DNA of 64,000 bases from Streptomyces nigra (GCF_003074055.1 NZ_CP029043.1:3154501-3218500), one strand, 5' to 3'; shown: positions 42,866-51,698, counted from the first letter of the stretch. Notes: generated from the sequence alone by a model not told the origin. Numbers and translations are program-made.

Positions 42866-42947
42866 GCGTGCTCCCTTGCGATTGGGCTGGCGGGTGGTCC
42901 TTTGAACGCTTGGGACTCTTCTCGAGTGCCCGGCATTCGATGGGAAC

Positions 42948-42973
42948 AACGACTTGAATCAGGACAGAATTCC
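42948..42973 (-). promoter_or_regulatory. Sigma-R promoter of hrdD
   Basis: On the minus strand GGGAAT-N18-GTTG is perfect (GGAAT at 42973-42969, GTT at 42950-42948). hrdD is a known SigR-dependent gene in Streptomyces coelicolor. Confidence 0.8.
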
Positions 42974-43339
42974 CAACGCACCCCCCTATTTTTCTGATCT
43001 TGCAGTATCCTGCTGGGCCACACGCGCGACCGGCCCCTGAACGGGCCGCGGAGCCGCAGGTCAGACGGGATCCGCCAGGATCCGGTGTCTTCGTCGACGC
43101 CGGACGGGGGGAAGGGGTGAGACTCCGCTCACATCGCTGTCGCCGTCCATTCGGAGGAGGAGTGCCGCCGTCGGCTGCCCTTCCCTCCCTGAAGACGGCC
43201 CGTACCCGCGGAAGGTTGCCAGGAGGGGCCGCTTCGCCCGCGGACACCCCCGAGAGGCCACAGGAGATCCCCGGGGAGATCCGCAGGGACTCGTTTCGGC
43301 CGTCCACCGCCCGGCGAAGAAGCTCACCGGCGAAGAAAC

Positions 43340-44122
43340 TCAGCCGAACTGCACCGACCGCTTCGCCAGTCCCATCCAGAACCCGTCGATCACCGACTTC
43401 TGACCGCCCGGCTCGCCCGCCGCGTCGGCCGCACCCATGGTCACGAACAGTGGGGCGAAGTGCTCGGTGCGGGGGTGGGCGTAGCGGCCGGCCGGCGCCT
43501 TGTGGAGGAAGTCCAGCAGTGCGTCCCAGTCGCGGTGCTCCAGGGCGCGGCGTCCCCACTCGTCGAACTCCACCGACCAGGACGGTATTCCGCCCTGACG
43601 CAGCGCGGCGAGGTTGTGGGTGAAGAAGCCGGAGCCGATGATCAGCACGCCTTCGTCCCGCAGCGGGGCCAGCTTGCGGCCGACGTCCATGAGCCGCACG
43701 GGGTCGAGGGTGGGCATGGAGATCTGCAGGACGGGGATGTCGGCGTCGGGGTACATCTCGACGAGCGGGACGTAGGCGCCGTGGTCGAGGCCGCGGTCGG
43801 GGATGTCCTGCACGGGCGTGCCGGGGGCGCGCAGCAGCTTGCGTACGGACTCGGCGAGCTCGGGAGCGCCGGGGGCGGGGTAGGTCACCCGGTAGTAGTG
43901 CTCGGGGAAGCCCCAGAAGTCGTGGACGAGCGGCACGGCCTCGGTGGCGCCGAGGGCGAGCGGGGCCTCCTCCCAGTGCGCGGAGACGACGAGGATCGCC
44001 TTGGGGCGCGGCAGCGCGGCCGACCAGGCGGCGAGTTCGCCGGGCCAGACGGGGTCGTCGGCGAGCGGTGGGGCTCCGTGGCTGAGGTAGAGGGCGGGCA
44101 TGCGCTCCTGAACAGCGGACAT
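43340..44122 (-). CDS. Class III extradiol dioxygenase, 4,5-DOPA-dioxygenase (YgiD/LigB) type
   Basis: 260 residues. Metal ligands appear as LSHGAPPL (His15), VVSAHWEE (His49) and a later GSGFFTHNL; LDHGAYVPL is the fourth conserved block. These cytosolic enzymes open aromatic rings of catechols next to the hydroxyls. ATG at 44122; MarR is divergent across 102 bases that contain AGTTCAAAGTTCAAG. The stop codon lies in the second copy of a 16-bp tandem repeat (43311-43342). The 474 bases between this gene and hrdD carry only the hrdD promoter and that repeat. Confidence 0.92.
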   Translation of the reverse strand: MSAVQERMPALYLSHGAPPLADDPVWPGELAAWSAALPRPKAILVVSAHWEEAPLALGATEAVPLVHDFWGFPEHYYRVTYPAPGAPELAESVRKLLRAPGTPVQDIPDRGLDHGAYVPLVEMYPDADIPVLQISMPTLDPVRLMDVGRKLAPLRDEGVLIIGSGFFTHNLAALRQGGIPSWSVEFDEWGRRALEHRDWDALLDFLHKAPAGRYAHPRTEHFAPLFVTMGAADAAGEPGGQKSVIDGFWMGLAKRSVQFG

Positions 44123-44224
44123 TACGGGCCACTCCCTAAGTGCTTCAAATCTAAAGCGTCTACTCCCCTGACGGTACGCCGAGATAGTTCAAAGTTCAAG
44201 AAGCGTGCTCGTACAGTGGAGAGC

Positions 44225-44740
44225 ATGAACACCGCACCGAGCTCCGCCCCGGCGGAGGAGGCCCGCTGGCTCACCGCGGACCAGCAGCGCGTCTGGCGCT
44301 CGTACATAGAGGCCACGACCCTGCTCGACGACCATCTGGACCGTCAGCTCCAGCGGGACGCGGGCATGCCCCATCTCTACTACGGGCTCCTCGTCGCGCT
44401 CGCCGAGTCCCCCGAGCGCCGGCTGCGGATGACCGAGCTGGCGATGTACGCGAAGATCACCCGCTCCCGGCTCTCGCACGCCGTCGCCCGGCTGGAGGGC
44501 AACGGCTGGCTGCGCCGCGAGAACTGCCCCGACGACAAGCGGGGCCAGTTCGCCGTGCTGACCGACGAGGGGCTGGAGGTGCTGCGCCGGACCGCGCCCG
44601 GCCACGTACAGGCCGTACGGCAGGCGCTGTTCGACCGGCTGAGCCCCGAACAGCAGAAGGCCCTCGGCGAGATCATGAAGATCGTCGCCGAGGGCCTGCA
44701 GCCGAGCGAAGCGGGTGCGGACCTGCCCTGGCTGCGCTGA
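44225..44740 (+). CDS. MarR family transcriptional regulator
   Basis: 171 residues. The winged helix covers about 55-110 (LRMTELAMYAKITRSRLSHAVARLEGNGWLRRENCPDDKRGQFAVLTDEG); DxRG-like DKRG is in the wing. An N-terminal helix (WRSYIEATTLLDDHLDRQLQRDAG) serves dimerisation. It is divergent from the dioxygenase gene and likely represses it. AGTTCAAAGTTCAAG at about 44185-44200 and TTCAAATCTAAAG nearer the other gene are AT-rich candidate sites. ATG start at 44225. Confidence 0.9.
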   Translation: MNTAPSSAPAEEARWLTADQQRVWRSYIEATTLLDDHLDRQLQRDAGMPHLYYGLLVALAESPERRLRMTELAMYAKITRSRLSHAVARLEGNGWLRRENCPDDKRGQFAVLTDEGLEVLRRTAPGHVQAVRQALFDRLSPEQQKALGEIMKIVAEGLQPSEAGADLPWLR

Positions 44741-44859
44741 ACCGCTCGTTCCAGCGAGCCGGGGCAGGTCCTTCGCGGCGTACGTACCGAGCGTCCCCTT
44801 CCCCGTACGCACGCCTGGTCCCTCGGGGTACGGCCGTCAAGGCCGTGGTCGTTCGTGCG

Positions 44860-46401
44860 TCAGTGCGCGACGACCGGCACCGGGAGTTCCTCCTCGGCGC
44901 CCTCCTCGGAGGACGCCACCGCCGTGCCGCCGGGACGGCCGGCGTTGATCAGGGTCAGGGCGATGAGCGCGGCCGCGACCAGGATGCCGACGGCGAACCA
45001 GATGGCGGCGGTGTAGCCCTGCACCAGGCCCTGCGCCTGGACCAGCTGCTGCTGGGACCGGCTGGACGCGCCTGCGATGTGGTCGTCGATGTAGGACGTG
45101 GTCGCCGAGGCGGCGATCGTGTTCAGCAGCGCCGTACCGATCGCGCCGCCCACCTGCTGCGAGGTGTTGACCATGGCCGAGGCGACACCGGCGTCCTGCG
45201 GCTTGACGCCCAGGGTGGCCAGCGACATGGCCGGCATGAACGCGGTGCCCATGCCGAGGCCGAGCAGCAGCATCGCGGGCAGCAGGAGCGCGGCGTACGA
45301 GGAGCCGATCTCCAGCTGGGTCAGCAGCAGCATGCCGAGCGCGGCCACCAGGAAGCCGGGGCCCATCAGCAGCCGCGGCGCGACCCGGGTCATCAGCCGG
45401 GTGCCGATCTGGGTGGACCCGGTGATCATGCCCGCGATCATCGGCAGGAAGGCGAAGCCGGTCTTGACCGGCGAGTAGCCCTTCACGATCTGCAGGTAGT
45501 ACGTCAGGAACAGGAACAGGCCGAACATCGCGATGATCGCGAGGCCGAGCGAGAGGTAGACACCGCCGCGGTTGCGCTCGGTGACCACGCGCAGCGGCAG
45601 CAGCGGGGCCTTGACCCGGGCCTCCACGATCACGAAGGCCAGCAGCAGCACACCGGAGGCGACGAACATGCCGATCGTGGTGGCGTCGCTCCAGCCGTCG
45701 GACTCGGCGCGGGTGAAGCCGTACACCAGCGCGACCAGGCCGAGGGTGGAGAGGATGACGCCGGGGATGTCGAGCGTGGAGCGGTTGCGGCTGCCCTGCG
45801 GCTCACGGATGACGTACCAGGCGCCGAGCGCGGCGACGATGGCGAACGGGATGTTCACGAAGAACGTCCAGCGCCAGTCGAGGTACTCGGTGAGGAACCC
45901 GCCGAGGATCAGGCCGACGGCACCGCCACCACCGGCGATCGCGCCGTAGATGCCGAATGCCTTCGCGCGCTCCTTGGCGTCGGTGAACATCACCGCGAGC
46001 AGGGAGAGCGCGGCCGGGGCGAGCAGCGCGCCGAACGCGCCCTGCAGCGCGCGGGCGCCGAACATCATGGCCTCGTTGGTGGCCGCCCCGCCCAGGGCGG
46101 AGGCTGCGGCGAAACCGCCCAGACCGACCACGAAGGCCCGCTTGCGGCCCCAGAGGTCGGCGATACGCCCGCCGAACAGCAGCAGACCGCCGAAGGCGAG
46201 GGCGTAGGCCGTGACGACCCACTGCCGGTTGCCGTCGGAGATGCCCAGGTCCTGCTGGGCGGAGGGCAGCGCGATGTTCACGATCGTCGCGTCCAGGACG
46301 ACCATCAGCTGGGCTATCGCGATGAAGGCGAGCGCCTTCCATCGGTTGGGATCGGCGGCGCCGAGGGCACTGCCGGGAGCCTTCGCGGCTGTTTCAGACA
46401 T
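44860..46401 (-). CDS. MFS drug exporter, DHA2 family
   Basis: 513 residues, fourteen helices. MVVLDATIVNIALPSAQ in helix 1, GGRIADLWGRKRAFVVG (motif A) and ARALQGAFGALLAPAALSLL (motif B) mark it as a 14-TMS H+ antiporter. The ATG at 46401 has a weak GTGGG site. A TetR gene lies upstream on the same strand; between them are a CGAAC-N6-GTTCG dyad and a 9-bp repeat block. The pair looks like an inducible multidrug-efflux unit. Confidence 0.92.
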   Translation of the reverse strand: MSETAAKAPGSALGAADPNRWKALAFIAIAQLMVVLDATIVNIALPSAQQDLGISDGNRQWVVTAYALAFGGLLLFGGRIADLWGRKRAFVVGLGGFAAASALGGAATNEAMMFGARALQGAFGALLAPAALSLLAVMFTDAKERAKAFGIYGAIAGGGGAVGLILGGFLTEYLDWRWTFFVNIPFAIVAALGAWYVIREPQGSRNRSTLDIPGVILSTLGLVALVYGFTRAESDGWSDATTIGMFVASGVLLLAFVIVEARVKAPLLPLRVVTERNRGGVYLSLGLAIIAMFGLFLFLTYYLQIVKGYSPVKTGFAFLPMIAGMITGSTQIGTRLMTRVAPRLLMGPGFLVAALGMLLLTQLEIGSSYAALLLPAMLLLGLGMGTAFMPAMSLATLGVKPQDAGVASAMVNTSQQVGGAIGTALLNTIAASATTSYIDDHIAGASSRSQQQLVQAQGLVQGYTAAIWFAVGILVAAALIALTLINAGRPGGTAVASSEEGAEEELPVPVVAH

Positions 46402-46537
46402 GGGGGTACCCACTTCGGGACTTCGTGACGGAAAAAGTGAAAGGAAAGGGGACGGCTCGTCGGCTGTGACGGCCGCTGACGACGGCTGTGTGATCACGAC
46501 CCCCGCGCGGAAGAGGCGGGTGGGTCGCGGTTCGCTA

Positions 46538-46553
46538 CGAACTGATCGGTTCG
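46538..46553. promoter_or_regulatory. TetR-type dyad CGAAC-N6-GTTCG upstream of the MFS gene
   Basis: Perfect 5-bp arms with a six-base spacer, 137 bases before the MFS start and 122 bases after the tetR stop. It may be the operator of the flanking TetR. Confidence 0.45.
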
Positions 46554-46587
46554 GTCAGGTGGTTCAGGTCGTTCAGGTTGTTCAGGA
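46551..46587. repeat. Short 9-bp tandem repeats
   Basis: Four imperfect copies of GGTTCAGGT. Just beyond, CTCCTGGG-type octamers recur between 46610 and 46650. Confidence 0.8.
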
Positions 46588-46674
46588 CATGTGCTTCCGG
46601 ACTCCTGGGCTTAGGGGCTGCTGGACTCCTGGGCTCCTGGGCTCCTGGACTTATGGGCTTCTGGACGGGTCGCG

Positions 46675-47319
46675 TCAGGCCTTGCGCAGGTCCTCCATGG
46701 TCAGAGCCGTACCGGGAAGGGTGGAGCGGGCCGGTGCCCGCAGTCCGTCCAGGAACAGCTGCAGATGGCGGTGGACGTAGCGGTCCGCGAGGTCGCACCC
46801 CGTGCCGGCCGGGGGCCGGCTGAGCTGGGCCGCGGCGATCATGACGTCGCCGACGTCCACGTCGGACCGGAGCTGCCCCGCCGCCTTCGCGCGGTCCATG
46901 ATCGCGGCGATGAGGCTCTCGCACCGCTCGCGCGACGCCTCCAGATCCGGATGGTGCTGGTCGAACGTGCTCTGGACCATCGGGCACAGCGCACTGATCC
47001 GCTCGTCGGCGGCGGCGTGCACGAAGCGCTCCAGGGCCTCGAAGGCGTCCCCGGTCTGTGCGAGCGCCAGCTCGGCCGCCGCCACCGTACGGTCCATGAC
47101 GGAGCAGACGACCTCGCGCACCAGCGCGTCACGGTCGGGGAAGTTGCGGTACACCGTGGCGTTGCCGACGCCGGCCCGGCGGGCGATGTCGTCGAGCGGC
47201 ACGTCGGGGCCGTGCTCGACGAACATCTCGCGGGCGGCGGTGACGATCCGCTCCCGGTTGCGCAGGGCGTCGGCGCGCGGCCGGGGCGCCTTGCGCGCTG
47301 CGGGGGTGGCGGTCTGCAC
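46675..47319 (-). CDS. TetR family transcriptional regulator
   Basis: 214 residues. HTH at about 22-65 (RERIVTAAREMFVEHGPDVPLDDIARRAGVGNATVYRNFPDRDAL), followed by a C-terminal domain of the SbtR type. The GTG at 47319 follows GAGGAG by six bases. It lies upstream of the DHA2 exporter in the same direction and presumably represses it. Its own upstream region is a run of 22-bp repeats (47350-47434). Confidence 0.9.
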   Translation of the reverse strand: MQTATPAARKAPRPRADALRNRERIVTAAREMFVEHGPDVPLDDIARRAGVGNATVYRNFPDRDALVREVVCSVMDRTVAAAELALAQTGDAFEALERFVHAAADERISALCPMVQSTFDQHHPDLEASRERCESLIAAIMDRAKAAGQLRSDVDVGDVMIAAAQLSRPPAGTGCDLADRYVHRHLQLFLDGLRAPARSTLPGTALTMEDLRKA

Positions 47320-47349
47320 GGTGTACTCCTCGTCTCCTGTGATGCTCGG

Positions 47350-47434
47350 TGTCCGGTTCCCCCGGGGTTCTGCGACCCGGTTCCCCGAGATTCTGTGACC
47401 CGGTTCCCCTGGTCCTGTGACCCGGTTTCGACGA
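47350..47434. repeat. 22-23 bp tandem repeats upstream of tetR
   Basis: Three full copies and one partial copy of a unit with core CTGTGACCCGGTTCCCC. The spacing of 22-23 bp equals two DNA turns. It fills most of the 356-base gap between the divergent tetR and protease genes; the rest (47435-47675) shows no gene. Confidence 0.85.
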
Positions 47435-47675
47435 TCCGGGGAAGGGCTCCCCATTTCGCGCGGACACAGGTCTAAACGGGGAGGGGGTCCCCGGTTATTT
47501 CCCGCCCGCTGCCCATATTCCTGTGACCTGAGTCACATTCCCGGACGTCGCTGACCAGGCCCGGAACCCACGTTCGGTCTCCTTCAACGCGCGCGCCCGC
47601 ATCCCTCGACACAGGGTGATCGAGAGGGTGCAGCGCGCGGTCCGGCGGGCTGCCATGGACTGAAAGGGCCCATGC

Positions 47676-48959
47676 ATGCAGCCGAACCGCCGGATACGTC
47701 CCCGCCGTGTGGCCGCCCTCGCCTCCGTGACCTCGCTGATCCTCGCGGTCGGCACGTCGGCGGGCACCGGGCACCTCACGGCGGGCACCTCCACGGTGGC
47801 CGGGGCCGGACCGATATCCCCGGAGCACTCCACGGCACTCGGACCCTGCATGATCAGCGGCCCGCCGACGGTCCAGATGTCCGAGGGCGTGCCCACCCCG
47901 CGCGGCTACGCCCGCTCCACCGGCACCGTCCGCGCCCTCACCCTGATGGTCGACTTCCCCGACGCCCCCGGCCCGGGCGACGCCCTCGACCGCTACCGCG
48001 AGTTCTTCCCGCAGACCCGGGACTGGTTCCGCACCAGCTCCTACGGCCGCCTCGACTACCGCGCCGAGACCCCGATCCCGGACTGGCTGCGGATGCCCAA
48101 GTCGTTCCGCGAGTACGGCATAGAGCGCGGCGCCCCCTTCGACCCCGGGTACCGCCGGCTGGTCCAGGACATCGTGGTCGCCGCCGACGCACGCGTCGAC
48201 TTCCAGTCGTACGACTTCCTGAACGTCCTCGTCACCCCGAACGCCGGGCCCTCCGCCCTCGACACCGTCCTGTCGGTGACGTTCGCCGGCAATGTGGAGG
48301 CGCCGGTGGCGGACGGTGTCTCCGTCACCAACGCCTCCTTCGTGTACTCCCGCCAGGACGACGGCTCCGGCACCTACCACCGCACCGGCTACCGGGTCCT
48401 CCCCCACGAGAACGGCCATGTCTTCGGCCTGCCCGACCTCTACACCGCGGAGGGAGGCGGCGCGGTCGGCCACTGGGACATCATGAGCGAGGACTGGGGG
48501 GCCAACAACGACCTGCTCGGCTGGCACAAGTGGAAGCTGGGCTGGCTGGACGACTCCCAGGTCCGCTGCGCGTCCGCCCCCGGCACCGACGACTACTCCC
48601 TCACCCCGCTGGCCCGCAAGGGCGGCCCCAAGCTGGTCTTCGTCCCGCTGGGCCCGCGCTCCGGCTACGCCCTGGAAGTGCGCACCCGCGAGGGCAACGA
48701 CGAGGCCGTCTGCCGCCCCGGCGTCCTCGTCTACCGGGTCGACGCGGACGTCGACACCGGGATGGGCCCGGTGAAGGTCCACGACTCCCAGGAGGACAGC
48801 GGCGGCTGCACCCGCAGCCCCAACGTGCACGCCGAATTGTCGGACGCGACCTTCACGCCGGGCGAGGCCTTCGACGACGGCAAGCGGGGCGTGCGGGTCG
48901 CGGTGGTGGGCGTGGACGAGGCCGGGGCGTACCGGGTACGGGTGACACGGGAGCGATGA
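47676..48959 (+). CDS. Secreted M6-like metalloprotease
   Basis: 427 residues. A signal peptide (basic RRIRPRRVAALASV, then a hydrophobic stretch to about residue 35) directs export. The zinc site is LPHENGHVFGLPDLY (HExxHxxGxxD: His244, Glu245, His248), with GHWDIMSEDWG as the Met-turn. This is the immune inhibitor A/M6 pattern. It degrades extracellular proteins. ATG at 47676 follows GAAAGGG; an out-of-frame ATG lies four bases before. No propeptide boundary is evident. It stands alone. Confidence 0.9.
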   Translation: MQPNRRIRPRRVAALASVTSLILAVGTSAGTGHLTAGTSTVAGAGPISPEHSTALGPCMISGPPTVQMSEGVPTPRGYARSTGTVRALTLMVDFPDAPGPGDALDRYREFFPQTRDWFRTSSYGRLDYRAETPIPDWLRMPKSFREYGIERGAPFDPGYRRLVQDIVVAADARVDFQSYDFLNVLVTPNAGPSALDTVLSVTFAGNVEAPVADGVSVTNASFVYSRQDDGSGTYHRTGYRVLPHENGHVFGLPDLYTAEGGGAVGHWDIMSEDWGANNDLLGWHKWKLGWLDDSQVRCASAPGTDDYSLTPLARKGGPKLVFVPLGPRSGYALEVRTREGNDEAVCRPGVLVYRVDADVDTGMGPVKVHDSQEDSGGCTRSPNVHAELSDATFTPGEAFDDGKRGVRVAVVGVDEAGAYRVRVTRER

Positions 48960-49022
48960 CCTGCGGTGATCGGCCGGCCGGTCTACGGTGGGGGCTGCCG
49001 CGACCGCCGCACCGGAGAGCAG

Positions 49023-50741
49023 ATGCCCGCGAAGAGGATGCTGTACGACGGTGTGGGTGCCCGTGCCGGCGCCGGCGCCGGCGCCGATGACGGTGGGGTC
49101 GCCGGCGCACGTGGCCGCGATGCTGCGGCGGATGCCGATGCCGGCGCCGCACGGGGTGGCCCGGCCGTACCCGCCGAGGCGGTCGCCCCGCTGATCCGCG
49201 GCGTGACCGTACTGCGCCGCCTGACGGAGGCGGGCGGCACCCTGAGCCCGAGCGCCCTGGAACGCGCCACGGGCCTCGCCCGCTCCACCGTCGACCGCAT
49301 CGCCTCCACCTTCGCCCGCATGGGATACGTCCGTATGGACGGCCGCGACGTGGCGCTGGCACCCCGCGTGCTGGAACTCGGCAACGCCTACCTCGCCGCC
49401 CTCGGCTGGCCCGCCCAGCTCGCACCGCACGCCGGCGCGCTCGCCGAGGAGCTGGACGAGTCGGTGACACTGACGGTCCCCGACCGGGACGGCGTCCGCC
49501 TCGTCCACCGGTCCGGCCATCGCCGGAGGCTGCCCCTCGGCTTCCCGTTGGGCACCCTGCACCCCGCCGACCGTACGGCGCCGGGCGCGCTGTTCGCGAC
49601 GGAGTGGACGGACACGGACTGGCAGTCATGGCGCGCCCGCCGTCCGTGTTCCGAACCATGGGCCGACTTCGAGGACCGAGCGAAGACGGCCGCGCGGAAC
49701 GGCTGGGCGGAGGACGACGAACTCACCGAACCCGGCCTGCTCACCCTTTCCGTACCGGTCCGCGACGCGGCCGAGGGCGGCCGGATCGTCTGCGCGGCGA
49801 GCGTGGTCAGCCACACCGGCCGCCACACCGCCGCCGGACTGCGCGAAACGGTCCTCCCCCGCCTCCGTGGCACGGCGACGGCGATGGAACGCGCCCTGCG
49901 CGACGCACCGGCCGCCCGGCCCGGCGCCGGTCCCTCGGGACTGGCCTCCTGGACGAGCGCGTCCAAGCAGGAACTGGGCCGGGAGTTCGTCGAGTCCCTG
50001 GCGCGCGGACTGACGGTCCTGACCGCGTTCGGCGAGGGCCGCGGCGAGCTGACGTTGACCGACGTGGCCCGCGCGACCGGCCTGCCCCGCGCCACGGCCC
50101 GCCGGGCCCTGCTCACCTACGCCCACCTGGGCCTGGTCCGCCGCTCGGGAACCCGGGGCTTCCGCCTGACCCCCCGTGTCCTGTCACTGGGCTTCCCACC
50201 CCTGTCCCGCCTGCCCTTGTCCCACCTGGCGACCCCGCACCTGACGGAGCTGTCCGCCCACCTCACCGAGTCGGTCTCCCTAGCCACCCTGACCTCGACG
50301 GGCGAGGAAACCCGGTGCACGGCCGCGACCGCCCCCACGCATGCGCTGAGCCTCGAGGTGGAGGTGGGCACGCGACAGCCGGCCCACGCGACCCCGGCGG
50401 GCCGGGTCCTCCTGTCGGATCTGCCTCCGGACCTGCGCAAACGGGCCCTGTGCCACCCCGAGGCCCCCGCCCCGGACGCCTTGACGACCGACCTGGACAC
50501 CGTCGCCCGCGAGGGTCACGCCGTGACGTACGACGCCCCGGAACCGGGCCTGCGCACCCTGGCGGTACCGGTACGCGACGGAACGGGCCGGGTGGTGGCG
50601 GCGATCGAGGCGACGATCCACAGGGCTCGCAGGACGAGGGAGGCATGCATGAAAGAGGTACTCCCACACCTACTGGCGACCGCACGCGCCATGGAGGCCG
50701 ACCTACGCCTGACGACACACATCACTTCCGCCCCCCGGTGA
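49023..50741 (+). CDS. Tandem double IclR-family regulator
   Basis: 572 residues, about twice the usual 250. Unit one: HTH at about 57-105 (LIRGVTVLRRLTEAGGTLSPSALERATGLARSTVDRIASTFARMGYV) and an IclR effector domain to about 290. Unit two: HTH at 325-375 (SLARGLTVLTAFGEGRGELTLTDVARATGLPRATARRALLTYAHLGLV) and a second effector domain. The two units are clearly homologous. A single chain would therefore carry two DNA-binding and two ligand sites, possibly acting as a built-in dimer. The N-terminal 50 residues are Gly/Ala low complexity over a CGGCGC-type repeat. ATG at 49023 follows GGAGAG. Targets are unknown. Confidence 0.9.
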   Translation: MPAKRMLYDGVGARAGAGAGADDGGVAGARGRDAAADADAGAARGGPAVPAEAVAPLIRGVTVLRRLTEAGGTLSPSALERATGLARSTVDRIASTFARMGYVRMDGRDVALAPRVLELGNAYLAALGWPAQLAPHAGALAEELDESVTLTVPDRDGVRLVHRSGHRRRLPLGFPLGTLHPADRTAPGALFATEWTDTDWQSWRARRPCSEPWADFEDRAKTAARNGWAEDDELTEPGLLTLSVPVRDAAEGGRIVCAASVVSHTGRHTAAGLRETVLPRLRGTATAMERALRDAPAARPGAGPSGLASWTSASKQELGREFVESLARGLTVLTAFGEGRGELTLTDVARATGLPRATARRALLTYAHLGLVRRSGTRGFRLTPRVLSLGFPPLSRLPLSHLATPHLTELSAHLTESVSLATLTSTGEETRCTAATAPTHALSLEVEVGTRQPAHATPAGRVLLSDLPPDLRKRALCHPEAPAPDALTTDLDTVAREGHAVTYDAPEPGLRTLAVPVRDGTGRVVAAIEATIHRARRTREACMKEVLPHLLATARAMEADLRLTTHITSAPR

Positions 50742-50826
50742 AGACCACCGCCCCGCTCATCCCGTCATGAGCTCTCATCCGTCATAGAGCCTCAGCTGTC
50801 ATAGAGCCTCATCCGTCGCAGGCCTC

Positions 50827-51402
50827 TCACCCGTCGTAGGGCCGAGCGGCACGCCCCTCCCGCAGGGTGAGCCCCCACCAGGCGAGCTGGTCCAGCAGGA
50901 CGGCGGCGGCCTTGGCGGTGCCGTCCTCGTCGTGCGGCCGCCCGTCGTCGTCGAACCGCTCCCAGGCCATGTGGAAGCTGACGGTGTCGCGCAGGGTGAC
51001 GGCATGCAGCTCGGCGAAGACCTGCCGCAACTGCTCCACGGCACGCTGCCCGCCGGCCATCCCGCCGTACGAGACGAACCCGACCGGCTTGGCCCGCCAC
51101 TCCCGGTGGACGTAGTCGATGGCGAGCTTGAGCGCGGCGGGGTAGCCGTGGTTGTACTCGGGCGTGACGACGACGAACCCGTCGAGCCCACCGATCCGCC
51201 GCGCCAGCGTGGGCGCGTCGGACTGCTCGAGGGTGAGCTTCAGCTCGTCGGCGAGCACGGGCTCGGACAGATCGATGACATGCGTCTCCATGTCGTCCCG
51301 CCGCCCGATCTCGGACAGGAACCACTGGCACACCTTGTCGGCGAACCGCCCGGGCCGAACACTCCCGATGAGCACACCGATCTTGAGGGGCGCATGGGAC
51401 AT
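50827..51402 (-). CDS. NADPH-dependent FMN reductase
   Basis: 191 residues of flavodoxin-like fold. IGVLIGSVRPGRFADKVCQWF binds the FMN phosphate, VVVTPEYNHGYPAALKLAIDYV is the family signature and GFVSYGGMAGGQRAVEQLRQVF closes the site. It reduces FMN or quinones with NADPH. ATG at 51402. A promoter with a SoxR-type box and a 19-bp spacer lies 70-100 bases upstream; a flavin reductase of this family is a known SoxR target in Streptomyces coelicolor. Redox-cycling metabolites would then induce it. Confidence 0.92.
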   Translation of the reverse strand: MSHAPLKIGVLIGSVRPGRFADKVCQWFLSEIGRRDDMETHVIDLSEPVLADELKLTLEQSDAPTLARRIGGLDGFVVVTPEYNHGYPAALKLAIDYVHREWRAKPVGFVSYGGMAGGQRAVEQLRQVFAELHAVTLRDTVSFHMAWERFDDDGRPHDEDGTAKAAAVLLDQLAWWGLTLREGRAARPYDG

Positions 51403-51471
51403 GAGGTCCTCGTCTCTCGTAGGAGGAAGCCGCCCCGGGGATGCGGTGAACGCGCCGGGACCGACGAGAGA

Positions 51472-51502
51472 AACGTAGAAACTCAACCAAACTTGAGGTC
51501 AA
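51472..51502 (-). promoter_or_regulatory. SoxR-type promoter of the FMN reductase
   Basis: On the minus strand: TTGACC (-35), 19-bp spacer, TACGTT (-10). The spacer contains CCTCAAGTTTGGTTGAGT overlapping the -35, close to the SoxR box CCTCAAG-N4-CTTGAGG. The over-long 19-bp spacer is diagnostic for MerR-family activation. Confidence 0.72.
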
Positions 51503-51622
51503 GCGCGACAGTCCGCGACGCCCCGATGCCCCCACACATCGCCCCTGACCAGCCCAAACCGGAACGCCCCCAAGACCGATCGACGATCCGCTAGGCTAGT
51601 CGCCGGATCTTCCACGATCCGC

Positions 51623-51698
51623 GCCTTCGTAGCTCAGGGGATAGAGCACCGCTCTCCTAAAGCGGGTGTCGCAGGTTCGAATCCTGCCGGGGGCACCA
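51623..51698 (+). tRNA. tRNA-Arg, anticodon CCU
   Basis: Acceptor GCCTTCG/CGGGGGC, D arm GCTC/GAGC, anticodon stem CCGCT/AGCGG around CTCCTAA (anticodon CCT, reads AGG), T arm GCAGG-TTCGAAT-CCTGC. CCA is encoded at the 3' end. A terminator follows directly. Confidence 0.95.

Noticed and set aside
43000..43623. 207-codon plus-strand frame between hrdD and the dioxygenase
   Set aside because: Arg/Pro/Ser-rich, overlaps the dioxygenase on the other strand, and has no ribosome site.
46551..46660. CRISPR array
   Set aside because: Units are 8-9 bp with no spacers; it is a simple tandem repeat. The same applies to the 47350-47434 array.
49060..49090. GCCGGC-type hexamer run as a separate functional element
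   Set aside because: It simply encodes the Ala/Gly-rich N-terminus of the double IclR protein; expansion by slippage is enough to explain it.
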